The notes under the pieces were generated by a model that searched no databases, was not told where the DNA came from, and saw nothing but the letters and a program-made list of their open reading frames with translations. Below, in pieces: positions 34,953 through 39,241 of a stretch of 39,241 bases of DNA; the stretch's first letter is position 1, and every line of letters begins with the position of its first letter. Origin of the DNA: Alphaproteobacteria bacterium HGW-Alphaproteobacteria-3 (GTDB lineage: Bacteria; Pseudomonadota; Alphaproteobacteria; Parvibaculales; Parvibaculaceae); the NCBI GenBank assembly GCA_002842875.1, contig PHEF01000024.1, positions 1-39,241 on the forward strand. The letters are read 5' to 3'. The translations under genes were made by a program, and so were the position numbers.

Positions 34953-35305
34953 CGAAGCGTAGCGGGCCACTTGCCGGCACGGCACTCTGTGCGCTTGACG
35001 AGATCGACGAGCCGGGTGCGAAGGGCCTGACGCTTGGGTCCGATGGATCGCATCTCGATATCTTCCTTATACGGAAGGATGGTGCCGTCTACGCTTATCT
35101 CAATCTCTGTCCGCATGCCGCGGCACGGCTCGACAACTGGCCGGACAGGTTTCTCACGCAGGACGAGACACAAATTCTCTGCGGCAATCACGCAGCACTT
35201 TTCCGCATCGAGGACGGGTTCTGCACGAGCGGACCTTGCGCGGGAAAGAGCCTGGAGCGTATCGCCGTCGAGGTGAGAGACGGCATGGTGCGGGTTGCCG
35301 CTTAA
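34949..35305 (+). CDS. Rieske [2Fe-2S] ferredoxin-like protein
   Basis: A 118-aa soluble Rieske-type domain with cluster ligands Cys54 and His56 (LCPHAAARLD) and Cys78 and His81 (CGNHAALFRI). There is no membrane segment, so it resembles the small electron carriers of oxygenase systems rather than the bc1 subunit. No oxygenase gene is near. It begins at a GTG overlapping the EVE stop by four bases, implying coupled translation, and closes the gpsA-YciI-EVE-Rieske operon. Confidence 0.9.
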   Translation: MTKRSGPLAGTALCALDEIDEPGAKGLTLGSDGSHLDIFLIRKDGAVYAYLNLCPHAAARLDNWPDRFLTQDETQILCGNHAALFRIEDGFCTSGPCAGKSLERIAVEVRDGMVRVAA

Positions 35306-35322
35306 TCCCCGGCGCCGGGGAT
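35305..35322. repeat. 18-bp perfect palindrome after the Rieske gene
   Basis: ATCCCCGGCGCCGGGGAT, starting on the last base of the Rieske stop codon. A perfect palindrome without loop; it could be a protein site, or act in termination, though no T-run follows. Confidence 0.6.
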
Positions 35323-35562
35323 AAAGCGGGGCGACTGTCATCGAAATGTCATCGAAACGTCACGAATGGATTTTGCGCGCTTCGAGGTGACGATGAGAGA
35401 GACGGCGCGGTCTCTTTCCTTGTCACCGTCACCACTCTCGATTGCCGCGACTTATCCCCGCTGTGGCGCAAGGGAGACGGAGTTGTCCCCGCTGTGGCAC
35501 GCGGGTGACCCCGGCTTTCGCCGGGACAGGCCGCGAGAAAAGTAATCCCCGTCTTTTCAGTC
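35323..35562. other. Intergenic repeat-bearing stretch
   Basis: No gene is supported. It contains two copies of GTCATCGAAA close together near 35337-35360 and two copies of TCCCCGCTGTGGC (35455-35467 and 35486-35498, 31 bases apart). With the palindrome before it and the interspersed repeat after it, the gap between the Rieske and MazG-like genes is a repeat-rich spacer of about 420 bases. Confidence 0.5.
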
Positions 35563-35652
35563 GTCATTGCGAGGTCCGAAGGACCGAAGCAATCCAGGGC
35601 CGCTTGCTCCGCACCTGCCGCTCCTGGATTGCTTCGCTTCGCTCGCAATGAC
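35563..35652. repeat. Alphaproteobacterial interspersed palindromic repeat
   Basis: A roughly 90-base element with ends GTCATTGCGAG and its complement GCAATGAC, and inner arms GAAGCAATCCAG and CTGGATTGCTTC. This GCAATGAC/CTGGATTGCTTCG palindrome is a familiar intergenic repeat of alphaproteobacteria. It is non-coding and can form a long imperfect hairpin. Confidence 0.8.
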
Positions 35653-35727
35653 GTGGAGAGGGGTAGAGGGTGGCCCGCACATCGACTTGCTGTATAAGAC
35701 GTATACAGATGAAAGAGGAGGAATTCC

Positions 35728-36033
35728 ATGACGATCCCGCGCGAAACGCAATCGGCCATTGCCCTGTGGGGCGAGGCGACATTCGGTCCGGTGAGCGATC
35801 CCGTTGCGCTCGCAAGGCGGGCGAGCATGGAGATGGCGGAACTCATCGAGGCGCTGGAAAAGGGCGACACCGAAGAAGCCGCCCGCGAGACGGCCGACGT
35901 TCTCATTCTTCTCAACCGGCTCGGCACCACGCTCGGCTTCGATCTTTCGGACGCCGTCGATGCGAAGATGAAGGTGAACCGCGCCCGCCGGTGGGTTCCG
36001 GCCGGCGATGGAACCGGCAGGCATGTGGGCTAA
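35728..36033 (+). CDS. MazG-like all-alpha nucleotide pyrophosphohydrolase
   Basis: A 101-aa protein of the all-alpha NTP-PPase superfamily (MazG/DUF550-like). The magnesium motif is visible as Glu35-x2-Glu38 in MEMAELIEAL and Glu54-x2-Asp57 in ETADVLILL. Such enzymes hydrolyse (d)NTPs to the monophosphate and PPi, cleaning the pool. GAGGAGG lies 6 bases before the ATG. It stands alone after the repeat region; its stop overlaps a short gene scrap on the other strand. Confidence 0.88.
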   Translation: MTIPRETQSAIALWGEATFGPVSDPVALARRASMEMAELIEALEKGDTEEAARETADVLILLNRLGTTLGFDLSDAVDAKMKVNRARRWVPAGDGTGRHVG

Positions 36034-36107
36034 ACCGCCCGCACCTTTTCCCTCAGCCAAGGCTCCAGTTTTTCGAAGCGGAAATCACCGCGTTCGGGCG
36101 CACCCAT
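36030..36107 (-). pseudogene. 25-aa scrap with RFEKLEPWLR motif (copy 1)
   Basis: A minus-strand frame of 25 codons ending KVRAV. Its core GDFRFEKLEPWLRE is clearly related to GEIRFDELVPWLRA in a second scrap at 37231-37311, on the other side of the Sel1 gene, same orientation. There is no ribosome site and a stop lies just upstream in frame, so this is probably the tail of a lost or decayed gene. Family not recognised. Confidence 0.4.
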
Positions 36108-36137
36108 GAAATTTCAGGTCGTGATGGGACCTGCTGC

Positions 36138-37154
36138 CTATTTCTTCGCTTTCCACGCCGCGACGCGTGCCTGCACGTTTGCAATCTCCGCCGAATTCAA
36201 ACGAGACTCCGCAAGGTCTCTGTCGTCTGTATAGTCGGGGCGTCTGGAGGCCGCCAAACTTATCCAGAAGTAAGCCTCGCCATCGTCCTGTGCAACGCCT
36301 CTTCCATCGGCATACATCTTGGCGAGCTTGCCCTGGGCGTCGGCAAGCCCCCGATCGGCGGCGAGACGAAAATAGCGCGCTGCCTCGCCATCGTTCCGGG
36401 CAACGCCTCTTCCATCAGTGTACATCATGCCGAGTTGGTATTGGGACCACCCATGCCCCTGTCCGGCAGAGAGTTGGTAATAGCGCACCGCCTCGCTATC
36501 GTTCCGGGCAACGCCAATTCCTTCGGCATACATCCAGCCCAGATCGAGTTGGGCCTCCGCGTCACCCTGGTCGGCGGCGAGACGCGTATAGCGCGCCGCT
36601 TCGGCATCGTTCTGAACAACGCCTATTCCATTGGCATACGCCTGGCTGACGGCTATTTGGGCGTCGACATCACCTTGATCGGCGGCGAGACGAAAATAGC
36701 GCACGGCCTCACCGTCGTTCTGGGGAACACCTATTCCTTCGGCATACATCGTGCCGAGATCGAATTGGGCGTAGGCATTCCCCTGATCGGCGGCGAGGCG
36801 AAAATAGCGCACTGCCTCGCCATCGCTCTGAGGAACGCCTCTTCCATTGGCATACATCCAGCCGAGATAGAGTTGGGCCGACGCATGCCCCTGATCGGCG
36901 GCAAGACGATAGTAGCGCACAGCCTCGCCATCGTTCCGGACAACGCCTCGTCCTTCATCATACTTCACACCGAGATTGAATTGGGCTTCGGCATCCCCCT
37001 GCCCGGCGGCGAGGCGAAGCTCTTCCAGTTCCGCGGGGGCGGCCGACGGGGCGGCCGTTTCCGCACGCGCGGGCGCAGCACCGATTGCGGCCACGCCAAG
37101 ACCGGCGACCCCTGCAAGGCAGGAAATCAGCACCAGGACTCTCTTGCTCAGCAT
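36138..37154 (-). CDS. Exported Sel1-repeat protein
   Basis: A 338-aa protein: signal peptide (residues 1-33, ending ARA), then seven Sel1-like repeats of 36 residues, each of the form AEAQxxLGxMYxxGxGVxxNDGEAVRYYRLAADQG, and a short C-terminal helix. Sel1 repeats form a TPR-like solenoid for protein binding, often at the envelope. The repeats are very similar to each other, so recent internal expansion is likely and copy number may vary. GGGGAGG before the ATG at 37154 fixes the start. It lies downstream of the AbrB-Fic operon on the same strand but about 240 bases away. Confidence 0.95.
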   Translation of the reverse strand: MLSKRVLVLISCLAGVAGLGVAAIGAAPARAETAAPSAAPAELEELRLAAGQGDAEAQFNLGVKYDEGRGVVRNDGEAVRYYRLAADQGHASAQLYLGWMYANGRGVPQSDGEAVRYFRLAADQGNAYAQFDLGTMYAEGIGVPQNDGEAVRYFRLAADQGDVDAQIAVSQAYANGIGVVQNDAEAARYTRLAADQGDAEAQLDLGWMYAEGIGVARNDSEAVRYYQLSAGQGHGWSQYQLGMMYTDGRGVARNDGEAARYFRLAADRGLADAQGKLAKMYADGRGVAQDDGEAYFWISLAASRRPDYTDDRDLAESRLNSAEIANVQARVAAWKAKK

Positions 37155-37230
37155 CGAGAACCTCCCCTTGACCGGCGATCGCCCGTCCGCGTCGATCCTG
37201 GCACATCCCCGACACACTGGGGCCTGCCTC

Positions 37231-37311
37231 CTATCGCGACTTCGAGTTCGCCCTCAACCACGGAACCAGCTCGTCAAAGCGGATTTCACCGTGCCCAAAC
37301 AAACCTATCAT
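37231..37311 (-). pseudogene. 26-aa scrap with RFDELVPWLR motif (copy 2)
   Basis: A minus-strand frame of 26 codons, GHGEIRFDELVPWLRAN and a short tail. It matches the scrap at 36030-36107 in both protein and DNA, and has no ribosome site. The frame is open further upstream for some codons without a start. A likely gene remnant; the two scraps bracket the Sel1 gene like diverged direct repeats. Confidence 0.4.
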
Positions 37312-37390
37312 GAAAATCGCAAGCGGCGGCCGGCTTGGTCGAACAGATATCCATCAAGCCGAAGGAAGACCGCTTTCTGCCGGTGCAAAC

Positions 37391-37519
37391 CTATTTCGCA
37401 AGACGCCGATAGAGCGCCGCATTGCGCCGGAGACTTTCGCGGAAACATTCCAGAACTTCCGGCCTGCATCCCGAACAACCGGCAACGTCCCTCTTTGTAC
37501 TGAGGATTTTCTCTTTCAT
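37391..37519 (-). CDS. 42-aa Cys-containing protein coupled to the Fic gene
   Basis: A 42-aa product with a basic start (MKEKILSTKRDV), a Cys-x2-Cys pair (AGCSGCRPEV, Cys15 and Cys18), Cys25, and an amphipathic basic helix ending ESLRRNAALYRRLAK. Its ATG overlaps the Fic stop as ATGA, and GGGAGG lies 9 bases upstream, so it is placed for coupled translation as the third gene of the toxin-antitoxin operon. Family not recognised. It may bind metal or a partner protein; this is inference. An opposing frame crosses part of it but has no start. Confidence 0.6.
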   Translation of the reverse strand: MKEKILSTKRDVAGCSGCRPEVLECFRESLRRNAALYRRLAK

Positions 37520-37917
37520 TTCGATATCCTCCCGCTGCACCGCCTGAACCAGTCGGAGAGCGCCATTTCTTCCATCTCGCCCGAGGCCAGCCGAATAAAG
37601 GTTTCGTATTTTTCGGTGGCGCTGGCGTCGAGCCGGTATCCGTTCAGGCGAAGGAAGGTCAGCGCCGCGACATAGGCGGTGCGCTTGTTTCCATCCACGA
37701 AGGGGTGATTGGTCGCGATGCCATAAGCGTAGGCCGCTGCCAGATCGAAGAGGTCGGGCTCTTCATAGGCGAATTTATTGAGTGGCCTGTTAAGCGCGGA
37801 ATCGAGAAGCCCTTCGTCACGCATGCCCGCGCCGCCGCCATGTTCCGCCAGTTGGCGTGAATGGAAAGCGAGAACGGCATTGCGAAGCAGCCAAACAGGT
37901 TCGGGGCGATCGGCCAT
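37516..37917 (-). CDS. doc: Fic/Doc family toxin
   Basis: A 133-aa Doc-type Fic protein. The catalytic motif is HPFVDGNKRT (71-80), intact in the His, the Asp-Gly-Asn and the Arg. Doc-type proteins modify EF-Tu by phosphorylation, unlike AMPylating Fic enzymes; the short length and HxFx[D]GNK form fit Doc. The N-terminal GGAGMRDEGLLDSALNRP is also Doc-typical. The gene starts 6 bases after the AbrB-type antitoxin gene and overlaps the small Cys gene. No inhibitory helix is present in the toxin, so the antitoxin must supply neutralisation. Confidence 0.93.
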   Translation of the reverse strand: MADRPEPVWLLRNAVLAFHSRQLAEHGGGAGMRDEGLLDSALNRPLNKFAYEEPDLFDLAAAYAYGIATNHPFVDGNKRTAYVAALTFLRLNGYRLDASATEKYETFIRLASGEMEEMALSDWFRRCSGRISK

Positions 37918-37923
37918 CCGCCG

Positions 37924-38148
37924 TTACTTCGCAAGCGCCTTTAGCACATCCCGGTCTTCACGCATGACGGCTTCGGCGGCTTCAAGTTGTTCCGCCATTG
38001 CCGGATCATAGGGCGTCAGCATGTAGCCATCCGGCGTCTCGATGAGAAAGAGATTGTCGCCCTTGGATGCATGCAGACGCTCGAGCACCGCCTTTGGCAG
38101 GGCGACGCCGACGGAATTGCCGATCTGCGTAAGCTTGAGCGAAATCAT
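37924..38148 (-). CDS. AbrB/SpoVT-type antitoxin
   Basis: A 74-aa protein with an N-terminal swapped-hairpin AbrB/MazE DNA-binding domain (LKLTQIGNSVGVALPKAVLERL, residues 4-25, then KGDNLFLIETPDGYML) and a C-terminal acidic helix (PAMAEQLEAAEAVMREDRDV) that would bind and block the toxin. This AbrB-Doc combination is known, in place of Phd. It is the first gene of the operon and overlies its own operator region at 38.18 kb. Confidence 0.93.
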   Translation of the reverse strand: MISLKLTQIGNSVGVALPKAVLERLHASKGDNLFLIETPDGYMLTPYDPAMAEQLEAAEAVMREDRDVLKALAK

Positions 38149-38182
38149 GACCAGGGTCTCCGGCTGTCAAAGAGGACGGAAG

Positions 38183-38208
38183 AACGTTATAACGAACGTA
38201 TTAACGTT
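38183..38208 (-). promoter_or_regulatory. Promoter/operator of the AbrB-Fic operon
   Basis: AACGTTA (38183-38189) and TAACGTT (38202-38208) form a perfect inverted repeat around a second AACG pair. On the minus strand a TTGAAA -35 and a TATAAC -10 (15-base spacing, short) overlap the repeat, about 40 bases before the antitoxin ATG. Binding by the AbrB-type antitoxin, possibly with the toxin, is expected for such operons. Confidence 0.6.
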
Positions 38209-38228
38209 TCAAGTCCCTTGGCTAACCC

Positions 38229-38975
38229 TTACGCTGCCTCGAATTTCCGGAAATCCGCGATCAGGCCCTCGGCCGAAAGGGCGATGAGCTTCTCGCCATC
38301 CGCCGGGTCGGCGAGCGAGGGGTCCGAGCCGATGCGCCCGTCCGGGAAGGCGGCGCGGTAGCTTTCGGCGTCCGTGTAGCGGCCCCAGGGCGCGACCTTC
38401 GGCTCCATCCCGGCATCCTTGATTGCATGGGGATGGAGGAACTGCGTGACCGCGATCTCGGACGGCGTCGCATGGACGCCATGCGCCGAGCCGTAGCGTT
38501 GCTGGCAGAACGCCATGACGGGCTTGAAGTCCCACCAGTTCGCGCGCCTGCACTTCACCGGGCCGCGATTGGAAGCGGCGGCGCCGAGCGAGCGGTCGGC
38601 ATAGATTTCCGAAAAGGCCGCCTCGATGGTCGAGACATTGCCGCCATGCCCGTTGAAGAAATAGATGCGCTCGAAACCGTGCCGCGCGAGCGAGGAGACC
38701 CAGTCATGGAGCGCGGCGATCATGGTGGAGGGGCGGAGCGTCATCGTGCCGGGAAAGGCGAGATGATGCTGGGCGATGCCGACATTGAAGGTGGGGCCGA
38801 CGAGGAAGCCCGCTTGCGCGCCCGCGCGGCTCGCGATGGCTTCCGGGCAGATGGCATCGGTGCCGATGAGGCCGGAAGGCCCGTGCTGCTCGGTCGAGCC
38901 GATGGGGATCACGATCCCTCTCGACTTTTCAAGATAGGCCTCGATCTCCGGCCAGCTCGAATGATGCAGCAGCAT
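38229..38975 (-). CDS. Creatininase family protein
   Basis: A 248-aa creatinine amidohydrolase-family protein (metal-dependent C-N hydrolases; members include creatininase and mycofactocin MftE). Metal ligands are visible: Glu29 and His31 in GSTEQHG, Asp40 in IGTD, His110 in FNGHGGN and Glu in HATPSE. The HLAFPGTMTLRPST segment is typical. Substrate cannot be assigned; no creatine or mycofactocin genes are near. It is upstream of the AbrB-Fic operon on the same strand, ending 21 bases before the operator. Confidence 0.93.
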   Translation of the reverse strand: MLLHHSSWPEIEAYLEKSRGIVIPIGSTEQHGPSGLIGTDAICPEAIASRAGAQAGFLVGPTFNVGIAQHHLAFPGTMTLRPSTMIAALHDWVSSLARHGFERIYFFNGHGGNVSTIEAAFSEIYADRSLGAAASNRGPVKCRRANWWDFKPVMAFCQQRYGSAHGVHATPSEIAVTQFLHPHAIKDAGMEPKVAPWGRYTDAESYRAAFPDGRIGSDPSLADPADGEKLIALSAEGLIADFRKFEAA

Positions 38976-39046
38976 GGGGAGAGCATAGGGGAGAAGGGAG
39001 AGAATGTGGAATCGGGGGGATTCTCCTTCCGTCCCTCCATCATGTC

Positions 39047-39069
39047 ACCCCCGGGCTTGACCCGGGGGT
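39047..39069. repeat. REP-like hairpin ACCCCCGGG-cttga-CCCGGGGGT
   Basis: A perfect 9-base inverted repeat with a 5-base loop, preceded by TGTC and followed by CCAGA. This CCCGGG-centred motif is a common extragenic hairpin of alphaproteobacteria. It sits in the 250-base non-coding stretch after the divergent creatininase gene, which shows no other clear feature. Confidence 0.75.
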
Positions 39070-39229
39070 CCAGAAGGCGCGTGAAATGCGCCGTCTCTTT
39101 TCAGGAAGGAAGCTGACGAAGAGGAATGCGCCTTCGGCGCCTCCTGGATTGTTGGGATGGACGGCCCCCGACGGCATCATGATGTGCCAGAATGAGGTCG
39201 TTGGAGATCTCAAACAAAGGAGACCGTCC

Positions 39230-39241
39230 GTGGAGAAGCTT
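39230..39241 (+). CDS. First codons of a gene running off the right edge
   Basis: A very good ribosome site AAAGGAG (39216-39222) lies 7 bases before a GTG that opens Val/Met-Glu-Lys-Leu at the window end. Upstream (39159-39229) is non-coding, with GGACGG and CCGTCC as an inverted pair bracketing it. The look recalls the leader of an IS110-type transposase gene (MEKL start, structured leader), but four codons cannot show this. Confidence 0.3.

Noticed and set aside
36138..37154. Repeat array in the Sel1 gene as a CRISPR-like structure
   Set aside because: The roughly 108-base periodicity is the coding repeat of 36 residues; there are no short repeats with unique spacers. No CRISPR array was seen anywhere in the window.
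37310..37675. A 121-codon plus-strand frame across the Fic region
   Set aside because: It is antisense to the Fic and small Cys genes and has no ribosome site or recognisable motif.

Overview
The window is a GC-rich chromosomal segment of an alphaproteobacterium, most like Hyphomicrobiales (Rhizobiales/Parvibaculum-type). The best evidence is the hemC-hemD-Mic60-hemY heme block divergent from tsaD, the gpsA-YciI-EVE string, a homospermidine synthase gene, the yggT-DUF167-folD order and interspersed palindromic repeats typical of the class. Most genes are housekeeping or fatty-acid/lipid metabolism. There is no prophage, CRISPR array or complete insertion sequence.

Layout. 1-2.2 kb: 3' part of argG coupled to an inorganic pyrophosphatase gene with a 24-codon internal deletion, then a Tag-like DNA glycosylase on the other strand. 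2.2-4.2 kb: a membrane-embedded beta-lactamase-fold protein that has lost its SxxK motif, and an orphan yjhX-like gene. 4.2-6.9 kb: yggT, DUF167, folD and an aldo/keto reductase, all on the minus strand. 7.2-12.2 kb: tRNA-Ala, then a minus-strand fatty-acid-type operon (enoyl-CoA hydratase, two acyl-CoA dehydrogenase-family flavoproteins, SDR) and a glutamine amidotransferase. 12.3-17.8 kb: three exported proteins (YCF48/BNR-like, DUF1329, DUF1302), each followed by its own hairpin. 18-21.4 kb: a PCu(A)C copper chaperone, a HerA-like ATPase and a histidine kinase cut off at its H-box, abutting a truncated CaiB/BaiF CoA-transferase.

21.4-24 kb: a P-II signalling protein with a ribbon-helix-helix DNA-binding domain fused to its N-terminus, divergent from a tiny protein with three YRGA repeats; then homospermidine synthase and tRNA-Thr. 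24-29.7 kb: alpha/beta hydrolase, HemY, Mic60, HemD and HemC. 29.8-35.3 kb: tsaD, then an apparent insertion (HSL-type esterase, three hairpins, two tandem membrane microproteins of 41 and 34 aa, TetR regulator), then gpsA, YciI, EVE and Rieske genes. 35.3-39.2 kb: intergenic repeats, a MazG-like gene, a Sel1-repeat protein flanked by two related gene scraps, an AbrB-Fic toxin-antitoxin operon with a coupled Cys-rich microprotein gene, a creatininase-family gene, and at the right edge the first codons of another gene.

The most unusual items are the RHH-P-II fusion with its divergent YRGA partner, the microprotein pair sharing a YTLx4Q motif next to a TetR gene, and the third small gene in the AbrB-Fic operon. 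Two anomalies, the 72-bp pyrophosphatase deletion and the kinase/CoA-transferase junction, could be real rearrangements or assembly errors and should be read as such.
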